Source of the DNA: Pontibacter sp. Tf4
GTDB lineage: Bacteria > Bacteroidota > Bacteroidia > Cytophagales > Hymenobacteraceae
Assembly (NCBI RefSeq): GCF_014212495.1
Contig: NZ_JACKZC010000010.1
Coordinates: 1 to 64,000 of the forward strand
Length of the DNA stretch: 64,000 nucleotides
Direction: 5' to 3'
A model generated the notes under the pieces. That model made no database searches and was not told the origin of the DNA. It saw nothing but the letters and a program-made list of their open reading frames with translations. Each line of letters begins with the position of its first letter. Position 1 is the first letter of the stretch. Shown here one piece after another: positions 8,201 to 16,994 of this stretch. Made by a program: the position numbers and the translations under genes.

Positions 8201-10540
8201 ACTGTTGTCTAGCCTGCGGGTACGGGTGCCGGTCACTTGCCCTAGGAGCCTTTCATTTTTGCTCCCTAATGTGTATCCCAGCTCTGGACTAAAGTTAAAG
8301 TCAGAGTCAGTTAAGGAACCATAGCTATCATAGTAGGTTTCTGTGAGCAGCGATGGTTCAGTTACAGGAGGAAATGCTTTTCCTAACGTATAACCGATAC
8401 CCGACTCATTCCGCTTTTCAAACAGTGGAGCAGGAGCTGTCAGATCGGGCGTCGTATAATTATCAGCAGTTGCCTGCATGGTAGCCCTGTCCCTGCTGTC
8501 CGCTACCACGCCCGTCATCACCTGCCGGCCTAACTGATCATACTTAATGTACGACCAGCGCTGCGTGTTTTCAGGATTAGCAGAAGCCTGATTGGCATCC
8601 CGCGTCAGGATCACCTGGTCGCGCTTGTTATAGACCATCTCCACTTTCCCGGCCCCGGGCACCTCCTTTTCAATGATTCTTTTCCTGTTATCATACTTGT
8701 ACCGGAAACACCAGTTTTCTTTAAAGGCAGGTGTTAAGGTAACCGTACCGGTAGCTGGTAAACGGCGATGACCTTCGGGTTGTATCACCAGTACCAGGTT
8801 GCCCAGGTCATCGTATACATATTGGGTCAGCATAAAACCTGCATCTGCATGCGTGGCAGTTATTGTAGCATCTTCCTGCACTTTCCGGGCGACCACACGG
8901 CCCAATAGGTCTGTATACTGTATTGTCAGAGACTCCTGCTCGTCCCGGCTTTCTGTCACATATAAAGTATTCGGTAAATAGAAGCCTGTAGATGTGATGC
9001 CATCGGTTGCAAAATCATAGTCCCAGATCCTTACTTCATCCACAAGGTTCGTACGCCATGCCGACTTGATGGTATTGCCTGTGGCTGGTCCTGCCACGGG
9101 CTGCCATGCTGCTCCAGGGGCTCCTTGTTCCAAAATTCTGCTCAATGGCGATGCTTCATACTCGGACACAGCAAATGGGCTGTTGTCTTTGGCTATCGTA
9201 CCATCTCCAGGAGATGAAGGATCATAGAATGTTGCCTGCTCACTTACTCCATCCGGGCGATACATCCCCAGATCACCCTGCACATAAGGCAGGTAAGTTT
9301 TGTCTTTACGGCCTAGTGGGTCATATGTTACAGGTGTAACAATGTCCTGCTTTGAACGGCTAGCCCGGGTTAAAACAGTTTGTAGTACTCTTCCTAATCC
9401 ATCAAAGTACACCACTTTCTGGCGCATAGACTCCTCTGACAACAGGTTGGCCGCAGCTGTGCTGGTAATATCTTTTTCTGTTATGGTGTTTTCAATGACG
9501 TAGTTCATATCCGAAGCCATTGGCCCGGAACTTACCCCAACAGGCGCTGCTGTGTATGTGAATGTCATGCCATCAAGCATGGCTGTTACGACTACCCTAT
9601 AATACCCCCATTCTTTTACATCTATTAAAGAAGAGGCCGTTTTTCCAGTTAATGACAGCCCGTCCCGCTGCCATTGGTAACTATTGTATACTGACTGCAC
9701 CGAAAGCGACACCTGGTCCCCCGGGCCTAAGATGGTTGATCCTTCCAAAACCGTTACTACCGGCACCGTGAATACGCCAGCGGTTACAGCTTTGCGACTA
9801 CTCTCGCAGCCTTCCGGACTTACTGCCGCCACATAATATGTTTTAGTGGCAGATAAGTTCGGGGTAAAGGATGTACCGGTATGGACTAAAGTTCCGCCCG
9901 AAGCGGCATCATACCATCTGTAGGTTTGAGTAGAAAGCGCATGCTGTACTTCCAAAGCTACCGGCCCCGAACCAAAGCGCCCGTTGGATGAAATGACAGG
10001 CTGAGAAGGAATTGAGTTCATCGTTACCTGTACGCCTACAGCAGGGCCCCAGCAGCCCGTTTGATCATTTCTGCCCCGCAGGTAATAGGTTCGGGTGCCT
10101 GAAAGTGTTACTGCATAGGAGCTATTGCTATTAGCGGTACTCTCGCCGTTCGCATTGGTTCCCTGCCAGTACCAGGTTATGTTTCCACCATCAGGCAGCG
10201 CTCCCCTACTCAATGTTTTGGTACCACAGAAATTAGCAGACAAAAACGGCGTAGCTGGTGCTTCCGGTATTGGGTTTACCGTTACCGGGATAGCCATGGA
10301 AGATCCCCAGCAACCGGTAGCATTATCTTGCGCCCGGAAATAATAAGTACCTGACACCTGGACCGTGTGCGTTATAGCTCTATTCTCAATACCTGTGGCA
10401 GTTCCATTAGCATTAAGCCCCTGCCAATAGTGGGTCACCCCATCCGGGGCAGCCGGCAGGGTTACTGTTTTAGGACCGCAAGTATTTGTTGAAACAGTCG
10501 GAAACGGAACCGGCGGGAAAGACGGTTGATTGACATACAC
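5207..10540 (-). CDS. DUF6443/RHS-repeat polymorphic toxin, main part (5' end frameshifted)
   Basis: 1777 residues from the GTG at 10540; the frame is open back to a TGA at 10583-10585 and really continues the gene at 10470-11363 (see finding). Order: Ig/PKD-like repeats with CGPKTVTL and GCWGS motifs (residues 1-330); DUF6443-type region (YFDGLGRVLQTV, about 380-420); a long series of RHS/YD repeats (YDPLGR, YDDLGNLV, YDANGNIRK); the hydrophobic pre-core HYDPWGLNLAGIERQ; RHS core GARMYDAQIGRWHVVDQ...LNNPIVFLDPDGND; then a tip of about 210 residues. The tip has AEEVYHAGQ and a downstream ELATEVEAKI, laid out like a zinc metallopeptidase but with E in place of the first H. RHS shells encapsulate and release such tips. 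The lipoprotein 7 bases downstream is the likely immunity protein. Confidence 0.85.
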   Translation of the reverse strand: MYVNQPSFPPVPFPTVSTNTCGPKTVTLPAAPDGVTHYWQGLNANGTATGIENRAITHTVQVSGTYYFRAQDNATGCWGSSMAIPVTVNPIPEAPATPFLSANFCGTKTLSRGALPDGGNITWYWQGTNANGESTANSNSSYAVTLSGTRTYYLRGRNDQTGCWGPAVGVQVTMNSIPSQPVISSNGRFGSGPVALEVQHALSTQTYRWYDAASGGTLVHTGTSFTPNLSATKTYYVAAVSPEGCESSRKAVTAGVFTVPVVTVLEGSTILGPGDQVSLSVQSVYNSYQWQRDGLSLTGKTASSLIDVKEWGYYRVVVTAMLDGMTFTYTAAPVGVSSGPMASDMNYVIENTITEKDITSTAAANLLSEESMRQKVVYFDGLGRVLQTVLTRASRSKQDIVTPVTYDPLGRKDKTYLPYVQGDLGMYRPDGVSEQATFYDPSSPGDGTIAKDNSPFAVSEYEASPLSRILEQGAPGAAWQPVAGPATGNTIKSAWRTNLVDEVRIWDYDFATDGITSTGFYLPNTLYVTESRDEQESLTIQYTDLLGRVVARKVQEDATITATHADAGFMLTQYVYDDLGNLVLVIQPEGHRRLPATGTVTLTPAFKENWCFRYKYDNRKRIIEKEVPGAGKVEMVYNKRDQVILTRDANQASANPENTQRWSYIKYDQLGRQVMTGVVADSRDRATMQATADNYTTPDLTAPAPLFEKRNESGIGYTLGKAFPPVTEPSLLTETYYDSYGSLTDSDFNFSPELGYTLGSKNERLLGQVTGTRTRRLDNSEWLKAVTFYDEKYQPIQVLAKNHLGEVDQATTRFNFTGSPEEVLTAHHKDAATTHFVRQKFTYDHMGRQKIEEHKIWTSVNGSGTEPANFVLLSNSFYNELGQLVDKGLHSTDYTTKYETPAFLQSVDYRYNIRGWLTSVNSWDSETDDKNNDSGQGPYGDLFGLELRYNQDQVLNLTQAQLNGNISEMRWKGIGDGIERGYAYAYDKANRLTHGLYRSRETATAGWTDEKEKYSIEIKTIINANGQPEHGYDANGNIRKMKRFGLEEGSANDRRTFNGMSFDLVDDLTYTYKGNRLAVVNDKVVPLDLSKNPAGDFRDNGSIMNYIEGDTATMEYIYDLNGNMIRDKNKGIHKVIYNDMNLPAKIYVRENNTNKGYITYSYAGDGRKLRKQVFEYAPGGTSTTLKATMDYVGSFVYQQDTVFAHTSEGRVLLDGSQWNYEYHIKDHLGNTRVAFAEPTTTVYMATMEENRREDEDFYFNDYSFRVPDKNMQEDKPDVRVSVIAQLDHTNKTAHPTDAQPKVVRLNTAAGTIARPSITLKVMPGDKVKARVHVKYVDLRHPSTTVNANAIVAALTNAPGYSFATDAAGATVITNTVTNTIVASLVEPDPQTLPKASLNYMVWDDYGIELGSDTKLVGAQAAVTGQASLLEEHQVLELTVPEMKKAGYVMIELSHDAFENVDIYFDDLEVEHQRGILVQENHYDPWGLNLAGIERQNTPDHLFQYNGKEKQQELGLNWSDYGARMYDAQIGRWHVVDQMADKYSSYSSYNYALNNPIVFLDPDGNDVKSFLTLQDQKKYNAAVSQLKSSSSIFNRIYSQLESSSETYNISYTSNAFVPENGSYESSRTTMHSLFGWTGLVEKYESYIKLRPGKVDNAGTIAEEVYHAGQASFYGRDDNGAIKNNELATEVEAKIIRIFEGGEQTVSNGEKFAEASKGYFEALRSGDTKAIKANEKAFRAAVKEFAKTVYTVYKDQPGINKSDLNNYNGETRYFDHLTK

Positions 10541-11363
10541 AGAAACACTCTTCTGCCCAGATAGGCAGCCATAGGCACTTACTCACTGTATAATTATGCG
10601 AACCTCCTGCTAAAGTATTTGGTATTTGGTAAGTACTGCCTTCATGTAGCTGCGTTCCAGAACTATCATACCACCGAAATGTGCTGGCCCCACTCCCACT
10701 GGCGGAGAGCGAAGTGCCCTGCCCGTAACAAATGGTGCCGCCCCCAGTTACGGTCGGCACTGAAGGCACAGGGTTCACATTAATTGTAATCTCAACTGTT
10801 TTTGGACTACATCCGCTGTTAGTACCTGTTATGGTATAGGTGGTTGTCACAGTAGGTGTTACTGTTTTTGAAGAACCTGTGCCTAAGCTATGGGACCAGG
10901 AATAAGTGTTGGCGCCGGAAGCTGTCAGCGTCACCGCCGTACCCGCACAAACAGTAGTGGCTGATGCCGTAACTGAAGTAGCCGGTGCCTGAACGACATT
11001 CACATTCATAGAACCGCTGGTTAAGTACATGTTTCCATTACCATCTGGGCATCCTCCGAAGGCCATTACACTATTATTCCCAGCTTGCGTCCAGGTTACG
11101 ATAGCCTGATTCCCGTTTTGGACATAGGTGCCCCCTTCAATATTCCAAGTGGGCGTACTACATCCTCTTTCTCCATATGCTGTATACGTCTGTGTCGTAC
11201 CAACACACACGCTTGATGGTCCAGATATAGTATACACGGCCCCACCGGGAGAACCGAACTGGGCGATAGCTGAAGGCACCCAACAGAAGAATATAATGAC
11301 AAATAGAACAGTTTGCCATAACAGCGAAGTGTGGTGCTTGTAGAGGGTGTAAATATTTTTCAT
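10470..11363 (-). CDS. N-terminal part of the RHS toxin: signal peptide and Ig-like repeats (frameshifted)
   Basis: 297 residues. The true gene product reaches only to about 10586; the last 30 or so residues (KCLWLPIWAEECF...) are out-of-frame translation. It starts with a long N-region and a Sec signal (LFVIIFFCWVPSAIAQ), followed by Ig/PKD-type repeats: GPSSVCVGTTQTYTA, ASATTVCAGTAVTLTASGANTYSW, GGGTICYGQGTSLSASG. The next frame continues the same repeat without loss (VSAYGCLSGQKSVSVYVNQP), so this and 5207-10540 were one protein of about 2050 residues. It starts 16 bases after the stop of the preceding RHS shell gene, in the same operon. It may be a real break, a slippage site, or a sequence error. 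Confidence 0.75.
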   Translation of the reverse strand: MKNIYTLYKHHTSLLWQTVLFVIIFFCWVPSAIAQFGSPGGAVYTISGPSSVCVGTTQTYTAYGERGCSTPTWNIEGGTYVQNGNQAIVTWTQAGNNSVMAFGGCPDGNGNMYLTSGSMNVNVVQAPATSVTASATTVCAGTAVTLTASGANTYSWSHSLGTGSSKTVTPTVTTTYTITGTNSGCSPKTVEITINVNPVPSVPTVTGGGTICYGQGTSLSASGSGASTFRWYDSSGTQLHEGSTYQIPNTLAGGSHNYTVSKCLWLPIWAEECFCVCQSTVFPAGSVSDCFNKYLRS

Positions 11364-11379
11364 TCTGAGTTTTCTTTAG

Positions 11380-14300
11380 CTATTGGCCCTTGTAGTGGTA
11401 CTGGTAAGTTTTGAGAACTTGCCCTTGATCATCCTTTGCAGCCTGCAATCTGCCAAACCCATCATATTCATAATAGGTGGTCCGGCCATTAGCATCAGTT
11501 GACGAAGTCATCCCTACTAAAAGGTCATAAGTATAGGTTGTCATAAGTGCGCCAGGAGGAGTAATTCGCACTTCATCAATTCGCTCACCATAGCATGTAA
11601 CATTGCCGCCAGTATACTCTTCCTCTTCCCATGTCCATTTACCTGTAGCACTAGACCAACTATAGTAGGATAATTTACTGCCTGAAAGTGGTGTAAAATC
11701 CGCTGGGGGGGTAAAAGTGAAGTTCCCGATGTGGTACCTAGACCCCGTTTTGGCACCTTCGTCAGCTGTACCCGAATCTTCAAAGCTGGTATGAAAAACC
11801 TGGGAAGGCAGTGCATTCTGTACTCTTGCAATCGGCAACGTCTTATTATAGCCCCAAAGGAAAGAGTCTGTCAGATCACTTTGTTTAACAGCATGTAATA
11901 AGTTGCCTTTGTCATCATAAGGCCCCAGATTAAGCTCCACCTCATAACGGGCATCCTGCATGAATTGGTAATCGCTGTTTATATGTGAAACGGTAAAGTC
12001 CGTACTAGGCAGGGGTGCTTCTAATGGAGCCCTTAAAACACTTTGTAATTGTATTCCACCTGCAGTAGCTCCGTAGTCTTTGTATTGGTTAAAAGTAGCC
12101 CCCGTAAGCCTTTTAATACTCCCCTTTTCAATCCAACTCAGTTCTTCAATAACGGAGGCCGGCATAAAGGCATCCTGCATTTTCTTAATTAATAAGGGAA
12201 TGGGATTATTGGCTACAGCCTGATTGATTACATTTGATGCTTCCAGTTCACAGGTGTGACTTTTATTTTCAGTATCCCCATCAGGTGTTGTAAATAGCAT
12301 GCATTTATCGTAACTACTTTTATAGAGCGTTTTAAGAATGGATGAATTGTTGTAGTCAAATGGATACTTAAATTGGGCGATGTGTGTCTGTCCTTTACTA
12401 TCTATCACAGACTGCTCTGCCAATAGCTTTTGATTATTGTATGTAAACTTTTTAGTGGTAACGATCGGATTAAGACCATTAACATCGTAAATAGTTTCTG
12501 TCTCTTTAATCGGCAGATAAGAATAAGTATAGAATTTATAGGGTGTCCCTTCTTCTACAGCTGAGAGATATTCATTGCAAATAATAAAGTTTCTGGCTTT
12601 CAAAGATCTTGCATATTCATTCAGTTTATTAAATGCGATGTATTCAATCTCTTTAAGCTTGACAGGATCACCCTTAAAATTAAACTGTTCTTCTTTAACA
12701 AGTTTACCCCGCTGTTCTTCATTTGATGAATAAGGATCATATAACGTTTTTGTTGGCTGTAATATCGAAGTAACTGGTGTGACTTCATCTAATCGACCAT
12801 TATCAAAATTACTGTAGTAGTATATGGTATAGCTACCATCACTTCTCTTCTCCACTACCTCGCTATACCCTATGTGACTACCTTGACTATTACTGGAAGC
12901 TGGAAGTATAGATTGGGAGGAAAATACACTCTCCTTATACGTTGCAGGGGAATTAAAAGCCTTGGCCTCATAGTCATCATACAGGTACCTGGATTGTCCA
13001 CCTAACACACCAGATGACGGAAGGGCAGCTACATCTGATATTGTGCTGTTATAACCAGACACATAAAAATACTCCTTCTCCAGCTTAAGGGTAGGATCAT
13101 CTGTACTATAGCTACTAATCTTCCAAATTCTTACTCCTCCTGCATCTTTGTTAAAACCAGGGCTATCAACATCAGTTCTATCTTCCTTAAGATGCTTTGA
13201 ATAATCGTGTTGTTCAAACTCAAAAACAGAGGTCCCTCCAGTTGGGTAAGTTATTTGCTTTAGCATGCCAGCAAGGGCTGTAACCTTATCGCTGGTAGGT
13301 TCCCTATAACCAAAGTAAGTAACAGGATTAACATTATCTTCTGGAGGTAGTTGTCTGCCATTAAAAAAGCCCCAATGATCTGTTTTGTGTGCTAGATAAG
13401 GAGGTAATAGGTTTATATCCCTATAATTAAACTTATAGGGTGGCTTTGAATTTCCCGCAGCATCTCTTTCCTGAACTTCAAGTAGCGTTAGCCTTTGCTG
13501 ATTGCTGTTAGAGTAAGTGAACTCAAGACTTTTTATTAGTCTTTCCTTATTTTCAATCCGTATGGCTTGTAATTGTTTCCATTGTAGATTCTGCAGGCAT
13601 TCAGGAAAAGTATATGGCGCTGAATTATGCGGGTATTGTCTCTGGAGATATGGAAAATGGTTCCCTCCATAAGGATATTTATTTTTATTCCACTTCTGGA
13701 AATAAGGGTTTGGGATGGTAAAATCACTAATGTCTTCTCCGTAGCGAAGCTCATTAGTATTATCCAGTTCAAAATACACGGTACTATTAGGAGTTACAAT
13801 AGAAGCCAAATAGACCGGTGTAATTAGCTTACCTTGGTAAGCTTCATTAAGATTTAAATTTGTCACTGGCGGGCATGTTCCATTTCCGACAGATACCAAC
13901 TGATAAAGTGAAGTATACATTTGGGCAATAAAACTACCCCTGTCATAATCTAAACTTATTTCATGCCCATTTTTTATAATTTTAGTTAAATACCAGGTGT
14001 CAGCAGTCCACAGGTCATTGTTTTGATTAAAAAAGTCCATACTATACTCTATGGCATCCGTATTCCCGCCAAATACAAATATTGTCCCATCTTCTGTAGT
14101 CAGTGTAAACCCAGAAAATGTCTTTGGGTAAAAAAGCACTTGCTCTCCGGATGCAGTTGGCCTAGACAGATGTTCAAAGGGCACATCTAAAAAAGCAGAA
14201 GAAGCAATTATATCAACTTTTACAGGCTTGTTACATTTTACTTTCCATGTTCCGTCTGCCCCCCAATAAAACTTACCACTATAGCCTAGAAAATTAAAGG

Positions 14301-14802
14301 AAAATGCATCAGGCTCCGTGTCCTTATAAAAAAGACTCCTTGCTACAAACTCCACATTACCTTTATAATCCCAATATTCGCCATCTAAAATTTCATTTTG
14401 AAAATAAAATCCTGCGTAGGAGCCTAAACTATATTGTGGATCAGTATTATTGTACTCATCCGGAAGATCGTTTACCTGCCTTGAGATCGCTCCCCCTGCA
14501 TTCAGGTTCCACCCCATGCCTACCCATCCCGGATGTTGATCAGGACTGACTCCGGAGGCGTGATAACTTAATGAGATGGGAAGCGTAATACCAGCATCTT
14601 GTATAGTATACAGCGGAATATCTATAGAAGGTAGTCCAGTAAAAAAAGAAACTGGTATTTCACCAAACATTTCCAAACTTGTCGCATTCGGGCTTTGAAG
14701 GTTGTTCAGGGTCCTGTCAAGAATTAAAGGTGTTTCCTGATTCTGAGCTAAGAGTGGAATGTTAAGGCTTATTAGCAATAATAAGAGTAGAAGTCTGTTC
14801 AT
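11380..14802 (-). CDS. RHS repeat shell protein with SpvB-like N-terminus
   Basis: 1140 residues with a Sec signal (MNRLLLLLLLISLNIPLLAQ). The first 100 residues carry the pattern usual in Bacteroidota RHS partners: IDIPLYTIQDAGITLPISLSYHASG...WVGMGWNLNAGGAISRQ. The middle is beta-rich with many aromatic residues, and the end has YD repeats (YEYDGFGRLQAAKDDQGQ). There is no RHS core box and no toxin tip, so it is a structural or carrier component. It heads the operon that leads into the toxin gene 16 bases downstream. By analogy with TcB/TcC pairs it may form part of the cocoon around the toxin; that is inference. Confidence 0.8.
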   Translation of the reverse strand: MNRLLLLLLLISLNIPLLAQNQETPLILDRTLNNLQSPNATSLEMFGEIPVSFFTGLPSIDIPLYTIQDAGITLPISLSYHASGVSPDQHPGWVGMGWNLNAGGAISRQVNDLPDEYNNTDPQYSLGSYAGFYFQNEILDGEYWDYKGNVEFVARSLFYKDTEPDAFSFNFLGYSGKFYWGADGTWKVKCNKPVKVDIIASSAFLDVPFEHLSRPTASGEQVLFYPKTFSGFTLTTEDGTIFVFGGNTDAIEYSMDFFNQNNDLWTADTWYLTKIIKNGHEISLDYDRGSFIAQMYTSLYQLVSVGNGTCPPVTNLNLNEAYQGKLITPVYLASIVTPNSTVYFELDNTNELRYGEDISDFTIPNPYFQKWNKNKYPYGGNHFPYLQRQYPHNSAPYTFPECLQNLQWKQLQAIRIENKERLIKSLEFTYSNSNQQRLTLLEVQERDAAGNSKPPYKFNYRDINLLPPYLAHKTDHWGFFNGRQLPPEDNVNPVTYFGYREPTSDKVTALAGMLKQITYPTGGTSVFEFEQHDYSKHLKEDRTDVDSPGFNKDAGGVRIWKISSYSTDDPTLKLEKEYFYVSGYNSTISDVAALPSSGVLGGQSRYLYDDYEAKAFNSPATYKESVFSSQSILPASSNSQGSHIGYSEVVEKRSDGSYTIYYYSNFDNGRLDEVTPVTSILQPTKTLYDPYSSNEEQRGKLVKEEQFNFKGDPVKLKEIEYIAFNKLNEYARSLKARNFIICNEYLSAVEEGTPYKFYTYSYLPIKETETIYDVNGLNPIVTTKKFTYNNQKLLAEQSVIDSKGQTHIAQFKYPFDYNNSSILKTLYKSSYDKCMLFTTPDGDTENKSHTCELEASNVINQAVANNPIPLLIKKMQDAFMPASVIEELSWIEKGSIKRLTGATFNQYKDYGATAGGIQLQSVLRAPLEAPLPSTDFTVSHINSDYQFMQDARYEVELNLGPYDDKGNLLHAVKQSDLTDSFLWGYNKTLPIARVQNALPSQVFHTSFEDSGTADEGAKTGSRYHIGNFTFTPPADFTPLSGSKLSYYSWSSATGKWTWEEEEYTGGNVTCYGERIDEVRITPPGALMTTYTYDLLVGMTSSTDANGRTTYYEYDGFGRLQAAKDDQGQVLKTYQYHYKGQ

Positions 14803-15502
14803 GTAATAGTAAGAATTAATAACTATAGTAGTTTTAATTTAGAGAAAGAGGAATAGTCTATCAATTTATTATATCAAGTAAAACATTTTAATTTGATGCA
14901 AAATCCTTGTAAGAAAGGAAACTAAATTATTTCTAAACAGGAATGTTTATACCTAAAGGTAACTTTTATATAACAAATAATATATATTAAAATTTATATA
15001 TAAAATCTTATTCTATTCCGTTTATACCATCTTTTCAAACTATTTCTCTACAGCTTGAAAAGATTAGTAACTTTTAAAGTTAAGATTAACAAAGAGGTAG
15101 TAATTAGCACAAATAAAGTACTAGAATCTAGCAATCCAGCTCCACACTGACACAAACCGAATGATGTAAATGGATTCTTAAGAGTTTAATCTAAAAGCCT
15201 TCAGCTACTTCTCCAACATTTAGCGTCCATATTCATTGTAAGAGAAAAAGGTGCAACTCGGGCATCAAAGTTCATACCTCTTTCAACATAATAATTTCGT
15301 TCAAACACATAATGACCTTGTAACGCTCTTCTTGTTACAGGTTCGATTCCTCCTATTTATTTTGGACTTATTGCTTTCTATTAAATGTACTTGTTAAAAA
15401 GTCTATAAGAGTTTAAAAAATAAAGGCAAGCTATCTTGCTACACTTAAAATGAGCTTATAGCAGGTGTTATGTTAAATAAAAGTATAAAAGGAAGAAGCA
15501 GA
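14803..15502. other. AT-rich intergenic region between RHS operon and mobile module
   Basis: 700 bp without a gene. It must hold the RHS operon promoter on the minus strand; I could not identify a full TTG/TAnnTTTG pair. At 15338-15353 a short CAGGTTCGATTCCTCC resembles a tRNA T-arm, but no cloverleaf can be drawn around it. TGTAAC...GTTACA arms lie just before it (15319-15339), and a similar pair lies at 18181-18197. Confidence 0.5.
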
Positions 15503-15769
15503 CTAAAGTTGCTTTGTATCTATAGGTGCAACATCAGTAAATCCTACTGAGAAAAACTCAGAAAGGGTAACACCAAAATAACGGCAAACCGCTTCAAGGG
15601 TTGAAAGGGTCACATTTGAGCGCCCTGCTTCTAAGCGAGCCAAATGTATACCAGTATCATGAAAAAACACTTCGAGTGTTATTTCTCTTTCTGTTCGCAG
15701 CTGTTTAACACGCGTTGATACTGCATCAAGTAGCCGTTGGTTTTTCAGTCTCGCCATTGCAAGTGGCAA
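15503..15769 (-). CDS. XRE-family transcriptional regulator
   Basis: 88 residues. A Cro/C1 helix-turn-helix covers about residues 14-75: VSTRVKQLRTEREITLEVFFHDTGIHLARLEAGRSNVTLSTLEAVCRYFGVTLSEFF. Domain length and the LARLEAGRSNVTL recognition pattern are typical; a short acidic tail follows. It is divergent from the gene at 15863, and a 26-bp perfect palindrome lies between them. This is the usual layout for a repressor controlling itself and its neighbour. Target genes are inferred. Confidence 0.88.
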   Translation of the reverse strand: MPLAMARLKNQRLLDAVSTRVKQLRTEREITLEVFFHDTGIHLARLEAGRSNVTLSTLEAVCRYFGVTLSEFFSVGFTDVAPIDTKQL

Positions 15770-15790
15770 GCTGTAAAATCAATGAATTCT

Positions 15791-15816
15791 TTTTAATGAC
15801 ATATATGTCATTAAAA
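15791..15816. promoter_or_regulatory. 26-bp perfect palindrome, likely XRE operator
   Basis: Half-site TTTTAATGACATA followed by its exact reverse complement, with no spacer. It sits in the 93-bp gap between the divergent XRE gene and the DUF2726-like gene, 22 bases from the XRE start codon. Position and symmetry fit an operator. Confidence 0.7.
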
Positions 15817-15862
15817 TACAAATCTACTTACCTTTGCCTAGTAAACTTTTAACCGTTACTAT

Positions 15863-16669
15863 ATGCACCTTGATTGTAAAATAACATACAATGGAGAGCC
15901 ATTCAAAAATGCTGTTGCTGCTATGTACTGGACTACTTGGCCCTGGCATAGCCGGCGTTTTGGCTTTACCTATAGCATCGATACGTTGGCTCAGATGTTT
16001 CACTTAGATCATGCAAACGTCATTCAAATAGCCCTTGCTGCTAGTTCAGTAATTATAAAGTGTAAGCTTTGCAGCAATGAAATTGCTTTATCCAGTCGTG
16101 ACGAATTAGAGGAGCTACAGTACCGGTTTAACGGGTATCATGTCATGTGCACTACGTGTGAATCTGAACTACATAAACAGGCAGAAACGGTGCAATCATT
16201 ATTTAAAAAAGAACAATCATTAAGTAGAGCGCTAATTTCCCAAGCACCAGGCAGACAAGAATGCTATGAACGGTTAGTATCACTTTTCCCACGAGTTTTT
16301 GCTGCCGTAAGCCCGGTCGCCTTTATAGATTCCACGCAAGCCAGCAGGACTATGCTGGCAACATCTGAGAAAGACTTGTTTTACAGTACTCGTTTTTCAT
16401 TTATAGTGTGTGGTAATGATAATTACCCTATTGCTGCCTTAGACTATCCTGTTGTTTATTCTAAAACAGATTGGGAAAGAAAATATACTTTTAAAAAGCG
16501 CCTACTTAACACTATCAGTCTCCCCTATTATGTTTTTCCACAGGATGAGCAAAATTTCTTTAGCGAAGAAGTTGACTCCCTATTAAAAATGGAAGAACTC
16601 AGAACTAGGTTAATAAAAACGGATATGTTAGCTGCTGCAGCCTACATAACTCAGCCACCAGCCTTTTGA
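15863..16669 (+). CDS. Zinc-ribbon protein with DUF2726-like nuclease-fold C-terminus
   Basis: 268 residues. Two CxxC pairs (CKLC near residue 67, CTTC near residue 95) suggest a zinc ribbon. The C-terminal half (FSFIVCGNDNYPIAALDYPVVYSKTDWERKYTFKKRLLNTISLPYYVF, about 190-240) follows the DUF2726 pattern, a family related to restriction-endonuclease-like folds: hydrophobic strand, ALD in place of the usual IELD, a helix with K, and a final strand. No signal peptide or membrane segment. It is divergently transcribed from the XRE regulator across a strong palindrome. A DNA-acting accessory or defence role is plausible but not shown. The assignment rests on pattern reading. Confidence 0.6.
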   Translation: MHLDCKITYNGEPFKNAVAAMYWTTWPWHSRRFGFTYSIDTLAQMFHLDHANVIQIALAASSVIIKCKLCSNEIALSSRDELEELQYRFNGYHVMCTTCESELHKQAETVQSLFKKEQSLSRALISQAPGRQECYERLVSLFPRVFAAVSPVAFIDSTQASRTMLATSEKDLFYSTRFSFIVCGNDNYPIAALDYPVVYSKTDWERKYTFKKRLLNTISLPYYVFPQDEQNFFSEEVDSLLKMEELRTRLIKTDMLAAAAYITQPPAF

Positions 16670-16994
16670 TCAAGATAACTTATTTATTCCCAAGACTTAT
16701 GGTAACTACTTTACCTGTAAAATCCTTTAACTAACCCACTACCCTTCACCTTAAACAAGATCAAGTACAGTACTACTGCTAATGCAATTTCATTAACTCC
16801 TATTTATGCTTCCTAGTTAGAGGTTAAAGCGGATAGTTTTTAAAGCCTCAGGCATTGGGCTAATGCACCTGTGCAGCAAGTACAAAAACACATCAGCAAT
16901 AACGCTAATTTCCTTTTAGGCTTTAGCGTGGATTGTCTAATTGGTTTTATCCACTCAAGCCGAGCTATAAGGAGAGGCTACAAGTTGTTACCCG
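16670..16994. other. Spacer, nothing recognised
   Basis: 325 bp between the DUF2726-like gene and the 3' end of the SRAP pseudogene. No gene, repeat or terminator that I can support. Confidence 0.4.

Noticed and set aside
10470-10540. Genuine overlapping genes at the RHS junction
   Set aside because: The overlap is an effect of the 4-bp frameshift; the Ig-like repeat runs on in the other frame.
15300-15360. tRNA-like 3' end (CAGGTTCGATTCCTCC) as an attachment-site remnant
   Set aside because: Only the T-loop word is convincing; the T-stem pairs in just three of five positions and no acceptor or anticodon stem can be drawn.
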